Assembly (NCBI GenBank): GCA_030263805.2
Contig: CP136010.1
Span: 3,239,001 to 3,303,000, forward strand
Length of the DNA: 64,000 nucleotides
Direction of reading: 5' to 3'
Source: Pseudomonas sp. FeN3W
Lineage (GTDB): Bacteria; Pseudomonadota; Gammaproteobacteria; Pseudomonadales; Pseudomonadaceae
Below the pieces are notes generated by a model that did no database searches, was not told where the DNA came from, and was given only the letters and a program-made list of their open reading frames with translations. Below are positions 46,512-56,835 of this stretch, in pieces. How positions within the stretch are numbered: the first letter of the stretch is position 1; each line of letters starts with the position of its first letter. The position numbers and the translations under genes are program-made.

Positions 46512-46694
46512 ATGACGTGGAAATTTGCATTCGCTGGTGCGCTGACCGCGCTGGCTCTGGCCGGTTGCTCGCCGGATGATGAAAGATCGGCGCTGGACAA
46601 CAACACGCGCAACCAGCAGGAATACCAGAACACCGCGACCGATCCCGCCGGGCCACGGGAAATCTCGCCGCCGTCCAACCGGACCAACGAATAA
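46512..46694 (+). CDS. Small lipoprotein of unknown function
   Basis: A 60-residue product with lipobox LALAGC (Cys19) and a short hydrophilic, Asn/Pro-rich tail. AGGAG precedes the ATG. Lies 64 bp after a similar small lipoprotein gene, so the two may be co-transcribed. Confidence 0.65.
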   Translation: MTWKFAFAGALTALALAGCSPDDERSALDNNTRNQQEYQNTATDPAGPREISPPSNRTNE

Positions 46695-46718
46695 GCGCTC
46701 GATTCGGCGTCGCGCAGG

Positions 46719-47903
46719 CTAGACGAACTGGCCTGCGGCGTAGGCCGATGCCCAGGCCCACTGGAAATTGAAACCGCCCAGGTGACCGGTAACGTCCAGC
46801 ACCTCGCCGATGAAGTAGAGCCCCGCTGACTTCTGCGATTCCATGGTCTTGGACGACACTTCCCGCGTATCTACCCCGCCCAGCGTCACTTCTGCCGTGC
46901 GATAACCTTCGGTGCCGGCAGGTACCAGCTGCCAGTCCGCGAGCTTCTCGGCAATCGCTTCCAGCTCGCTGGGTACGTATTGTTTCAGCGGTTTGGATAC
47001 GAACCAGTGCTCGCAGAGCAGCCCGGCCATCTTGCGTGTGAAGACCTCGCCGAGCAGCGTCTTCAACTCGGCATTGGGGCGTTCCTGCTTCTGCGTCGCC
47101 AGCCACTCGTCGAGGTCGAGCTGTGGCAGCAGGTTGATATGCACCACCTCCCCCGGCTGCCAGTAGGACGAGATCTGCAGGATCGCCGGGCCGGAGAGTC
47201 CGCGATGGGTGAACAGGATGTTTTCGCGAAAGCTCTGGCCGTTGCAGCTGACCAGGCAATCCTCCACCGAGGTGCCGGACAGCTCGGTGCAGATCGTCTT
47301 GAGCTGCGGCTCGGTGATGGTGAAGGGCACCAGGCCTGCTCGCGTCGGCAGCACGTTGTGGCCGAACTGGCGCGCGATCTGGTAGCCGAAGCCGCTGGCA
47401 CCGAGGGTCGGAATCGACAGGCCGCCGGTGGCGATCACCAGCGATTGGCAGCGTACCGGGCCGGCGCCGGTGTGCAGCAGATAGCCCTCAGCATGCTTGT
47501 CGATCGACTCGACCGCGGTATCCAGACGCAGATCCACGCCTGCCTGTGCGCATTCGTCCAGCAGCATCTCGAGGATGTCGCTGGACTTGTTGTCGCAGAA
47601 CAGCTGGCCGAGCTTCTTCTCGTGATAGGGCACGCCGTGACGGCTGACCATCTCGATGAAATCCCACTGGGTGTAACGCGCCAGCGCCGACTTGCAGAAG
47701 TGCGAGTTGCTGGAGAGGAAATTCGATGGCTCGGTGTACAGATTGGTGAAATTGCAGCGTCCGCCGCCGGACATGAGGATCTTCTTGCCAGCCTTGTTGG
47801 CGTGGTCCAGCAGCAAGACCTGGCGACCCCGTGCAGCGGCGGTGAAGGCGCACATAAGTCCGGCCGCACCGGCGCCGATTACCACCACGTCAGTCTGCAC
47901 CAC
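46719..47903 (-). CDS. HI0933-family FAD-dependent oxidoreductase (YhiN-like)
   Basis: A 394-residue flavoprotein. Dinucleotide-binding motif VVVIGAGAAGLMCAFTAAARG near the N-terminus, KKILMSGGGRCNFTN, and C-terminal GGVDTREVSSKTMESQKSAGLYFIGEVLDVTGHLGGFNFQWAWAS are family hallmarks. Substrate unknown. I prefer a GTG start at 47903 (GAGG upstream, family-like N-terminus); the frame stays open to an ATG at 47987. Confidence 0.88.
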   Translation of the reverse strand: MVQTDVVVIGAGAAGLMCAFTAAARGRQVLLLDHANKAGKKILMSGGGRCNFTNLYTEPSNFLSSNSHFCKSALARYTQWDFIEMVSRHGVPYHEKKLGQLFCDNKSSDILEMLLDECAQAGVDLRLDTAVESIDKHAEGYLLHTGAGPVRCQSLVIATGGLSIPTLGASGFGYQIARQFGHNVLPTRAGLVPFTITEPQLKTICTELSGTSVEDCLVSCNGQSFRENILFTHRGLSGPAILQISSYWQPGEVVHINLLPQLDLDEWLATQKQERPNAELKTLLGEVFTRKMAGLLCEHWFVSKPLKQYVPSELEAIAEKLADWQLVPAGTEGYRTAEVTLGGVDTREVSSKTMESQKSAGLYFIGEVLDVTGHLGGFNFQWAWASAYAAGQFV

Positions 47904-48044
47904 TGCGTTACCTCGTCGGAAAACGCGCGATGGTACTCCTGCTGCGGTTTCGATGCAGCCCGGCATCCGACGAGGCGCTGGCGTCAACTGGCGCGCATTG
48001 TGCTTTGATGAGTTGATAGCGTTTCGCCAGAAGAGCGAGAGATT

Positions 48045-48797
48045 TTGACGGGCACACGACGGTTCATCGGTTTGATGCTGCTGCTGGCAAGCGCTTCGCT
48101 GCCGGCCGAAGTGCTTCGTCTGGCGGGCAATGTCTGGCCGCCTTACACCGACCGCAGCCTGCCCGGTGAAGGGTTGTCGGTCGAACTCATCCGCACCGCG
48201 CTCGGCCGTGGGGGTTACCAGGTGGAATACATCGAGGTGCCCTGGGAGCGCGCGTTGCTGGGGCTGCGCAACGGCAGCTACGACATGATCAACGGCTGGC
48301 CGACGGTCAGGCGCGTCGACTACACGCTCAGCTCACGCCCGTTTCTGAGCAACCGGATGCGCTGGGTCCAGCGTCGCGAGAGCAATTTCCGCTACGACGG
48401 GCTCGACAGCTTGGTTGGCCATCCCATCGCGCTGAGCCGGGGCTACATGTACAGCGATGAGCTGAACGAGGACACGCGGCTGCAGAAGGGCTATGCCGCC
48501 AACTTCGTCCAGGCGGCAAAGATGGTGATTGCCGGGCGTGTCGACCTGACGCTGGAGGACGAGCGCACTGCGCTGTTCCACCTCGAGCGCGAGCTGGGGC
48601 ATGAGCGGGATGCGCTCCGCTTCGTGCCGGGCGAGTTCCGGCGTGTGGAGCTGTCGCTGGTGGTGCGCAGCAACCATCCTCGGCTGGCCGATATCGTCGC
48701 CACCTTCAATCGGGAGATTGCCGCGATGGTCGAGGATGGCAGCTACGCGACGATCTTCGCGCGTCACGGCATGCCGGTTCCCACGGCGTTGCCCTAG
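48045..48797 (+). CDS. Family 3 extracellular solute-binding protein
   Basis: A 250-residue periplasmic protein with a signal peptide (FIGLMLLLASASLPAE) and a PBP fold of the amino-acid-binding family (WPPYTDRSLPGEGLSVELIRTAL...YEVPWERALLGLRNGSYDMI). No permease or ATPase is nearby, so it is an orphan binding protein, maybe feeding a sensor or distant transporter. The start is TTG 48045, with AGAGCGAGAG before it; ATG 48075 is an alternative that shortens the signal. Confidence 0.82.
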   Translation: MTGTRRFIGLMLLLASASLPAEVLRLAGNVWPPYTDRSLPGEGLSVELIRTALGRGGYQVEYIEVPWERALLGLRNGSYDMINGWPTVRRVDYTLSSRPFLSNRMRWVQRRESNFRYDGLDSLVGHPIALSRGYMYSDELNEDTRLQKGYAANFVQAAKMVIAGRVDLTLEDERTALFHLERELGHERDALRFVPGEFRRVELSLVVRSNHPRLADIVATFNREIAAMVEDGSYATIFARHGMPVPTALP

Positions 48798-48843
48798 TGG
48801 CCTGTTTGGTAGGTTCAGTTGGTCAACTGCGGCGCCCAGGCCA

Positions 48844-51042
48844 CTAGCGCGAATCCTGTCCCTGGCCTGCCGGTCGTTGCTTGATCAGGTGCGCGGCCAT
48901 GCTGCGTAGTGGCGCCAGCTGCCGGCAGATCAGCCCGAGCTGGGTCTGCACCAGGCGATGGGCATCATCCATCTCGTCCGGGGTCTGCTCCAGCTGTTGC
49001 GCCAGCGTTTCTTCATCTTCGCTATAGATGGCGACGGGCTTGTTCTGCGCCAGCGCGCTGGCCAGGTCGTCGAGGCTGGTCGCCAGTTGCTGCGCGGCGC
49101 GCTCCAGCAGGGCATCGCTGGCGTCATCCGGCAGGCTCTCGCGATGGGCGCCAAGACCGGACAGGTAGTTGAGCAAGGTGTGCGAGAGGATCAGGAAGCG
49201 AAAGCCGGTTTCGGCATCCTTTCGGAAGTGTCCGGGTTCCAGCAGCATGTTCGACAGCGTGGTGGACAGCGCCGCATCGGCGTTGTGCGCGTTGCGTCGG
49301 GCCAGGCGATAGGCGAGGTCGTCGCGTTTGCCGCTGTCGTACTGACGCATGATCTGGCGCAAGTAGTCGCTGTTGCAGCTGAGGGTGTTGGCGACCACCT
49401 GATTGAGGCGCCGACCCTGCCAATCCGGCAGGATGAGGAACACCGCGGCGGCAGCGATCAGGCTGCCGAGCAGGGTATCGAACAGCCGCGGCCAGATCAG
49501 TCCGTAGCCATCGCCGACCTGGTTGAAGCAGAACAGCACCATCAGCGTGATCGCCGCCGTGGCCAGGGTGTAGCGCGTGCTGCGGGTGGCGAAGAACACC
49601 ACGCCGGCGACGACTGCGAACAACGCCTGGATCGGCTGGCTGGGGAACAGATCGAACAGTGCCCAGCCGGCGACGAGGCCGAGCAAGGTGCCGCTGATGC
49701 GTTGCACCAGCTTGATCCGCGTGGCGCCGTAATTCGGCTGGCAGACGAAGACCGTGGTCAGCAGCACCCAGTAGCCCTGTTCGGGATGGATGGCATGCAG
49801 CACCGCGTAGCCGCAGACCAGGGCGATGGTCATGCGCAGGGCGTGGCGGAACAGCAGCGAAGTGGGCGTCAGCTGCAGGCGAATGCGATTGAATGCCTCG
49901 CGCAGGGACTGCGGTTGGCGATCCAGCAGGCTGCTGTCCTGTTCGCCTTCCAGGGTGCCGGGGTCGCTGGCGCTGGCGAGCTGGCGCTGTAGCGTGGAAA
50001 GGTTGCCTGACAGCGCGCGCAACGAGCGCAGCAGGCCGCGCCAGGCCGGATTGTTCTGCTCGCGCAGGTGCTCCAGCGAGGCCTGCAGGTCTTCCAGCGC
50101 CTGGCCGTTGGCTTCGCTGTAACGAAACACCTGGCGCATCTGGATGGCCTCGCCGAGTTCGGCGCAGGCACTGGCCTGCAGCCGCAGCAGGCGCTGGCAG
50201 CGAAACAGCACATCACTGTGGAAGAAGGCCTCGGCCAGCGCCTGGTAGGGATAATGCGACGAGCTGACCCGCTCGTGCAGATCCTGGGCGAGGAAATACA
50301 GCTTGAGGTAGTGGTTGATCTTGCCGCCGCCGCGGCCGTTGCCCAGGCGATTCAGCAGCGTTTCCTTGGCTGCGTTGAGCGCGCTGACGACTCGGCCGTT
50401 CTGCTGCGCCAGCTCCAGGCGACGCTGTTCCACGTCCAGCTGACGCACCGGCTCGAACAGTGCCGCCTTGTAGCGAAAATACAGGCCCAGCTCGCGATAC
50501 AGCCGCGCCAGACTCTGCTGTACCGGCTGATGGGCGAACAACGCGTTCCAGCACACCGACAGCAGGCCATACCAGGCCGCACCCGCCACCAGCAGCATGG
50601 GGTCGCGCCACAGATGCTGCAGTGCACCGTCACGCTGGTCGGCCGCGATCATGCTGTAGATCGCGAGTATCAGGGTGGCCTGGGCAATGGCCCCGTAGCG
50701 CTCACCGAGCGCACCGAGCATGACCAGCGCGAAGGTGGAAAGCGCCAGGCCGGCAACGAACAGCCAGGGGTAGGGGAACAGCAGTTCGACGGCGACGGCG
50801 GCGATGCTGAAGCACAGCAGCGTCACCAGCAGCGCATTGAGACGGCCCAGCCAGCTGTCGTCGGTTTCCGCCAGGGCGCTGGCGATGATGCCGAGGAACA
50901 GCGGAATGATCAGCGTCGGCTGCCCGAGGTACCAGCTCAGGCCCATGCTGCCGGCCATGGCGATCAGTACGCGCAGGCTGTAGCCGAACTTCTCCAGCGC
51001 CCACAGGCGGCGTAAGAACTGGCTGAGCGAGGGTTGCGGCAT
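48844..51042 (-). CDS. YccS/FUSC-family inner-membrane protein
   Basis: A 732-residue integral membrane protein with two blocks of membrane helices (about residues 20-150 and 395-520) separated by a soluble helical domain. This is the duplicated YccS/YhfK architecture related to aromatic-acid exporters (FUSC). Function in this family is not firmly known. GGAATG precedes the ATG. Confidence 0.85.
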   Translation of the reverse strand: MPQPSLSQFLRRLWALEKFGYSLRVLIAMAGSMGLSWYLGQPTLIIPLFLGIIASALAETDDSWLGRLNALLVTLLCFSIAAVAVELLFPYPWLFVAGLALSTFALVMLGALGERYGAIAQATLILAIYSMIAADQRDGALQHLWRDPMLLVAGAAWYGLLSVCWNALFAHQPVQQSLARLYRELGLYFRYKAALFEPVRQLDVEQRRLELAQQNGRVVSALNAAKETLLNRLGNGRGGGKINHYLKLYFLAQDLHERVSSSHYPYQALAEAFFHSDVLFRCQRLLRLQASACAELGEAIQMRQVFRYSEANGQALEDLQASLEHLREQNNPAWRGLLRSLRALSGNLSTLQRQLASASDPGTLEGEQDSSLLDRQPQSLREAFNRIRLQLTPTSLLFRHALRMTIALVCGYAVLHAIHPEQGYWVLLTTVFVCQPNYGATRIKLVQRISGTLLGLVAGWALFDLFPSQPIQALFAVVAGVVFFATRSTRYTLATAAITLMVLFCFNQVGDGYGLIWPRLFDTLLGSLIAAAAVFLILPDWQGRRLNQVVANTLSCNSDYLRQIMRQYDSGKRDDLAYRLARRNAHNADAALSTTLSNMLLEPGHFRKDAETGFRFLILSHTLLNYLSGLGAHRESLPDDASDALLERAAQQLATSLDDLASALAQNKPVAIYSEDEETLAQQLEQTPDEMDDAHRLVQTQLGLICRQLAPLRSMAAHLIKQRPAGQGQDSR

Positions 51043-51174
51043 GGAGCATTCCGTTGGGGGAGGCCAGATTGGACGAAGCTGCCGCGAACACTGTCACGGG
51101 CGGCTCGTGCGTTCAATCATCCGGGCCGCAGAAGACCGGCCCGGATACGCGCGTTCAGCAGCAGGCTGGCGTTC

Positions 51175-52551
<1,377 letters not shown>

Positions 52552-52733
52552 GGGCAGGGTCTTCGGACGGGGAACGGCCTGCAGTCTATCAGGCTGACGC
52601 TGCACGCGCCGGTTGGTGGGCGCTGTGGTGGCTGTACGCCTGCACGGTGAAACGTTTTGCAAGACCGGCAGGCGGAACCCCACATCGTCCTTCTGATCGA
52701 AAATTGTCCATTACCCACTCCCAGGAGGTTGTT

Positions 52734-53243
52734 TTGTCTCGCGTTCTTTTCCTTGCCGGGCTGTTGGCGCTACCCGCTGTCGCTGCCGAGCCCACCCTCT
52801 ATGGACGTTACGAACACATCAAGGTCGCGGAAATCGGCAAGACTTTGCCCGCCAAGATGGATACCGGTGCCATGACCGCATCCTTGTCAGCGCGTGATAT
52901 CGAGCAGTTCAAGCGAGACGGCGAGGACTGGGTGCGTTTCCGCCTGGCCGTCGATGGTGCGGATGACACCCTCTATGAGCAGCGCCTGCTCGGCATCAGT
53001 CGAATCAAGACGCGTGCCGAAGAGGCCGGCAATGTCGATCCCGACAGTGAGCCGCCGCGGGCTGAGCGGCCGGTGATCGGCATGCAGCTGTGCATTGGCG
53101 ATCGCCAGCGTGACGTCGAGGTCAACCTCACTGACCGCAGGCACTTCAGTTACCCGTTGTTGATCGGCGCCGAGACGATTCGTGATCTCAACGCGGCGAT
53201 CTATCCAACCGAGAAGTACACGGCGGGTCGCCCGACCTGCTAG
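52734..53243 (+). CDS. Retropepsin-like (RimK-associated) aspartic protease domain protein, secreted
   Basis: A 169-residue protein of the PF05618 group, once called ATP-dependent zinc proteases. It has a signal peptide (VLFLAGLLALPAVAAE), the conserved GRYEHIKVAEIGKTLPAKMDTGAMTASL with catalytic-type DTGA, and RRHFSYPLLIGAETIRDLNA. GGAGG sits 5 nt before a TTG start at 52734; no ATG fits as well. Divergent from dbpA. Substrate unknown; such proteins may act in the periplasm. Confidence 0.82.
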   Translation: MSRVLFLAGLLALPAVAAEPTLYGRYEHIKVAEIGKTLPAKMDTGAMTASLSARDIEQFKRDGEDWVRFRLAVDGADDTLYEQRLLGISRIKTRAEEAGNVDPDSEPPRAERPVIGMQLCIGDRQRDVEVNLTDRRHFSYPLLIGAETIRDLNAAIYPTEKYTAGRPTC

Positions 53244-53567
53244 CACGGTATCGCTATCCAGCGCTCATCAGGGCCGGACGGCATTGCGTCTGGCCTGATC
53301 CTGGAGCTCCTGCGACGCACCTCATCGCATTGCTGCATGAGCTACCGTGTGGGCGTCTCATGGCCCGCTCTGGGACTGTTGGGTCGTTGCTGGGCTGGCA
53401 GTGCCCCCAAGAGGTATGACCGCCTTCACCCTTTGAATTGAACGATGACGGCCGGAAGGTGCGCCCGCCTATTCCGAGCCCTGCCAGACAGACTGAGTTT
53501 GCAGAAGAAGCTTTGCAACCTGAAGGCAATATATAAGCGGTAGTCTAATTATCGCCATTGCTGGTTT

Positions 53568-53587
53568 ATAAATTAAGCATAAATTAA
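53568..53587. repeat. Direct repeat ATAAATTAA-GC-ATAAATTAA
   Basis: Two exact 9-bp AT-only copies 11 bp apart (one helical turn) in the AT-rich region ahead of the symporter genes. The spacing would suit a protein bound on one DNA face, or a curved/IHF-type region. Confidence 0.6.
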
Positions 53588-53956
53588 CGGGTTATATTGC
53601 TTATATAGGTCTGCGCCTGTATTTTTTTGAATTCGTACTTTTTGATTGTTCGTTATTTATTCATCTGATCCATATGAGCCACGTGACCGGTCGGTCTCGC
53701 GAGTGCGCCAGCGAGATGCTCGTACCCGCTTCGAGTCTCCGTGTCAGCTCGCCGCACCGGTCGGTGTCCAAACCGTCTGCCGCGAAGGTTACGGCGAGCG
53801 GCTTGCACAATGGCTCTTGGCCACCCGAGACCCTCTTTCCAGGCGGCTTCCAGCGCGTGAACTGGTCTTCTCTTGGTTGTTTGTCAGACTAAAGTCGGGG
53901 CTTTCATTCATTAACCCACCCCTGTTAAATTCAGGATGTGGGTTCCCTTTACACGC

Positions 53957-53967
53957 AATAAAAATAA
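53957..53967 (+). promoter_or_regulatory. Crc/Hfq catabolite-activity (CA) motif at the DUF4212-actP ribosome binding site
   Basis: AATAAAAATAA contains two overlapping matches to AANAANAA, the motif bound by Hfq with Crc on mRNAs under carbon catabolite repression in Pseudomonas. It lies directly before the Shine-Dalgarno (GGCGGAG, 53968-53974) and 15 nt before the ATG. Confidence 0.7.
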
Positions 53968-53981
53968 GGCGGAGAACGTCA

Positions 53982-54245
53982 ATGGCCGACAACGATAAAG
54001 AAAATGCTGCTGCGTACTGGAAGGCGAATGTTCGCCTCATTACATGGAGCTTGGTGGTTTGGGCTCTGGTCTCTTATGGTTTTGCAATCCTCTTGCGTCC
54101 TCTGCTCTCCGGAATCCCAGTCGGGGGTACGGATCTAGGCTTCTGGTTCGCTCAACAGGGTTCCATCATCACGTTCATTTTGATCATCTTCCACTACGCG
54201 TGGCGGCTGAACAAACTGGACAAGGAATTCGGGGTTGAGGAGTAA
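53982..54245 (+). CDS. DUF4212 symporter small subunit
   Basis: An 87-residue protein with two membrane helices (LITWSLVVWALVSYGFAILL and GSIITFILIIFHYAWRL). DUF4212 genes regularly precede ActP-like symporter genes and probably encode a small partner subunit. ATG 53982 has GGCGGAG upstream. The symporter gene starts 5 bp after its stop. Confidence 0.9.
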   Translation: MADNDKENAAAYWKANVRLITWSLVVWALVSYGFAILLRPLLSGIPVGGTDLGFWFAQQGSIITFILIIFHYAWRLNKLDKEFGVEE

Positions 54246-54250
54246 CCACA

Positions 54251-56020
54251 ATGAGCCAATATTGGATCAACATGATGTTCGTGGGCGCCTCGTTCCTGCT
54301 TTATATCGGGATCGCGGTCTGGGCTCGCGCCGGGTCAACTAAAGAGTTCTATGTCGCTGGTGGGGGTGTTCACCCGGTAACCAACGGCATGGCAACGGCG
54401 GCAGACTGGATGTCTGCAGCTTCCTTCATTTCCATGGCCGGTCTGATCGCCTCTGGCGGTTACGCCACTTCGGTCTACCTGATGGGCTGGACCGGTGGCT
54501 ACGTGCTGCTGGCAATGCTGCTGGCGCCCTACCTGCGCAAGTTCGGCAAGTTCACCGTGCCGGACTTCATCGGTGACCGTTTCTACAGCCGTGGCGCTCG
54601 CCTGGTAGCTGTCGTCTGCCTCATTCTCATCTCCGTCACCTACGTAATCGGTCAGATGGCCGGTGCTGGCGTGGCATTCTCCCGCTTCCTGGAAGTGAGC
54701 AACTCCGCTGGTATCTGGATCGCTGCGGCCATCGTGTTCGCCTACGCGGTATTCGGCGGCATGAAGGGCATCACCTACACCCAGGTGGCGCAGTACGTGG
54801 TTCTGATCATTGCCTACACCATTCCGGCCGTGTTCATCGCCATGCAGCTGACTGGCAACCCGATCCCGATGCTCGGCATGTTCGGCACCCACGTCGAGTC
54901 CGGTGTGCCGCTGCTGGACAAACTGGATCAGGTCGTTACTGACCTTGGCTTCGCTGCCTACACTGCTGACGTCGACAACAAGCTGAACATGTTCCTGTTC
55001 ACCCTGTCGCTGATGATCGGTACCGCTGGTCTGCCGCACGTAATCATTCGCTTCTTCACCGTACCGAAGGTCGCTGATGCCCGCTGGTCCGCTGGCTGGA
55101 CCCTGGTCTTCATCGCCCTGCTGTACCTCACCGCTCCGGCCGTTGCCTCCATGGCACGTCTGAACCTGGTTAACACCATCTATCCGGAAGGCCCGCAGGC
55201 TGAAGCGATCCGCTATGAAGATCGTCCGGAATGGGTGCAGACCTGGGAACAGACCGGTCTGATCAAGTGGGAAGACAAGAACGCCGACGGCCGTGTACAG
55301 ATGTACAACGACGCCAACGCCGCCTTCACTCCGACCGCTACTGAGCGTGGCTGGAATGGCAACGAGCTGACCGTGAACAATGACATCATCGTTCTGGCCA
55401 ATCCGGAAATCGCCAATCTGCCGAGCTGGGTCATCGGTCTGATCGCTGCGGGTGCTATTGCTGCTGCGCTCTCGACTGCTGCGGGTCTGTTGCTGGCGAT
55501 CTCGTCTGCCATCAGTCATGACCTGATCAAGACTCTCATCAATCCGAAGATCAGCGAGAAGAACGAAATGCTGGCCGCCCGTCTGTCCATGACGGCAGCG
55601 ATTCTGCTGGCAACGTGGCTGGGTCTGAATCCACCGGGCTTCGCTGCTCAGGTGGTGGCCCTGGCGTTCGGTCTTGCGGCAGCGAGCCTGTTCCCGGCGC
55701 TGATGATGGGTATCTTCTCCAAGCGTGTGAACAGCAAGGGTGCTGTCGCCGGTATGCTGGTCGGCGTGGTGAGTACTGCCGTGTACATCTTCCTGTACCT
55801 GGGCTGGTTCTTCATCCCTGGCACCGCAAGCATCCCGAACACGCCTGATCAGTGGTGGATGGGCATCTCCCCGCAGGCCTTCGGTGCCGTGGGTGCGATT
55901 CTGAACTTCGCTGTTGCCTACGTCGTTTCGATGGCTACCGAGGCTCCGCCGCAGGAGATTCAGGATCTGGTCGAGAGCGTTCGTACCCCGAAAGGTGCTG
56001 GCGTTGCACTTGATCACTAA
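54251..56020 (+). CDS. actP: Sodium:solute symporter, ActP-like (large VC2705 subfamily)
   Basis: A 589-residue SSF-family carrier, probably for acetate or other short monocarboxylates. N-terminal helices with the family motif (FYVAGGGVHPVTNGMATAADWMSAASFISMAG), VTYVIGQMAGAGVAFSRFLEVS, GLPHVIIRFFTVP, and an inserted ~70-residue hydrophilic loop (about 310-385), as in the large-symporter subgroup. Codon use is cleaner and more T-ending than in neighbours, as in strongly expressed genes. Followed by a strong terminator. The gene symbol follows common use; the substrate is inferred. Confidence 0.88.
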   Translation: MSQYWINMMFVGASFLLYIGIAVWARAGSTKEFYVAGGGVHPVTNGMATAADWMSAASFISMAGLIASGGYATSVYLMGWTGGYVLLAMLLAPYLRKFGKFTVPDFIGDRFYSRGARLVAVVCLILISVTYVIGQMAGAGVAFSRFLEVSNSAGIWIAAAIVFAYAVFGGMKGITYTQVAQYVVLIIAYTIPAVFIAMQLTGNPIPMLGMFGTHVESGVPLLDKLDQVVTDLGFAAYTADVDNKLNMFLFTLSLMIGTAGLPHVIIRFFTVPKVADARWSAGWTLVFIALLYLTAPAVASMARLNLVNTIYPEGPQAEAIRYEDRPEWVQTWEQTGLIKWEDKNADGRVQMYNDANAAFTPTATERGWNGNELTVNNDIIVLANPEIANLPSWVIGLIAAGAIAAALSTAAGLLLAISSAISHDLIKTLINPKISEKNEMLAARLSMTAAILLATWLGLNPPGFAAQVVALAFGLAAASLFPALMMGIFSKRVNSKGAVAGMLVGVVSTAVYIFLYLGWFFIPGTASIPNTPDQWWMGISPQAFGAVGAILNFAVAYVVSMATEAPPQEIQDLVESVRTPKGAGVALDH

Positions 56021-56073
56021 CTGATAATGCAGCCGGACGTCAGACCTGCTCTGACACGAGGTTGAGGTAGAAG

Positions 56074-56104
56074 TCGGGCTTCCATATGGAAGCCCGATTT
56101 TTTT
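56074..56104 (+). terminator. actP terminator
   Basis: Perfect 10-bp stem TCGGGCTTCC / GGAAGCCCGA with loop ATAT, followed by T7. Confidence 0.95.
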
Positions 56105-56118
56105 AGGGGGAGTTGTAT

Positions 56119-56637
56119 ATGTTCTGGCATCTAATCGCGGCAATCGTCGCTGGTGTGGCAGGAGCCGGTATCGGCCTGTTGCTGCGCTCACTGACGCGTA
56201 AGCGACTGCCGAAATGGATCATTCCCGTCTGCGCCGGTCTGGGAATGCTGAGTTACACCATCCATTACGAGTACACCTGGTTCGAAACCAAGCAAGCGCG
56301 TCTGCCGGAAGGATCGCTGGTGGTCATGAGCGAAGAGGGCGAAATGCTCTGGCGCCCCTGGACGATGATCTATCCGATGCCGCTGGCCTATACGGTACTG
56401 GACGGCGCCAACGCTCAGGTGCAGGACACCGAACAGGGCCGTCTCGGCCGCTTCGTGCTGTACCGTTTCGAGAAGCAACACCTGACGTCGACCGTGAAGA
56501 GCGCCAGCTATCAGTTGATCTGCACCGAAAGGGCGATGTTCAGACTGAATGAAGCCGGCCAGGCGAAGATCGAAACGCTGACCGAGCTGGAAGCCGATTC
56601 ACCGCTCTATCAGGCCATTTGCGAGGGCGGGCGTTAA
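56119..56637 (+). CDS. Membrane-anchored protein of unknown function
   Basis: A 172-residue protein with two N-terminal membrane helices (FWHLIAAIVAGVAGAGIGLLL and WIIPVCAGLGMLSYTI) and a soluble domain of about 115 residues. I do not recognise the family. AGGGGGAG precedes ATG 56119. It follows the actP terminator closely, so it has little or separate transcription; the conserved neighbourhood suggests a link to membrane transport, but this is weak. Confidence 0.75.
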   Translation: MFWHLIAAIVAGVAGAGIGLLLRSLTRKRLPKWIIPVCAGLGMLSYTIHYEYTWFETKQARLPEGSLVVMSEEGEMLWRPWTMIYPMPLAYTVLDGANAQVQDTEQGRLGRFVLYRFEKQHLTSTVKSASYQLICTERAMFRLNEAGQAKIETLTELEADSPLYQAICEGGR

Positions 56638-56835
56638 CGATACCGCCCACCATCTGCGGGTACCGCGCATCAGCAGCATCTGATGCGCGCCGCGAAGAGA
56701 GGATTGATCGGTTCCGCAATGGGGCCGAGTTGCCGGCAACAGGCGTCTGACAACCAATCCGGTAAGACAATGCTCCGTTCTGTCGGCCGGCAGTCTTCGG
56801 CGTTCAACAATGCAGTGAATCTGCATTCAGCCCGT

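Larger units (their letters stand above)
53244..53981. other. 738-bp non-coding stretch before the symporter operon
   Basis: I see no supported gene here. 53520-53670 is strikingly AT-rich in a GC-rich genome and holds direct repeats ATAAATTAA. A weak promoter match TTGCTT-17-TATTTT (about 53599-53627) lies there. The last ~30 bp form the leader of the DUF4212 gene with an A-rich Crc/Hfq-type motif. A frame is open from 53646 into the DUF4212 gene, but its product shows no family features. Confidence 0.6.

Noticed and set aside
52552..52683. Longer dbpA start at 52683
   Set aside because: The extra 44 residues are Arg/Pro-rich without similarity to DbpA and overlap the divergent promoter region.
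53646..53981. Longer DUF4212 product or separate gene starting at 53646
   Set aside because: The extra 112 residues have no membrane or family features, and a good ribosome site is present at ATG 53982.
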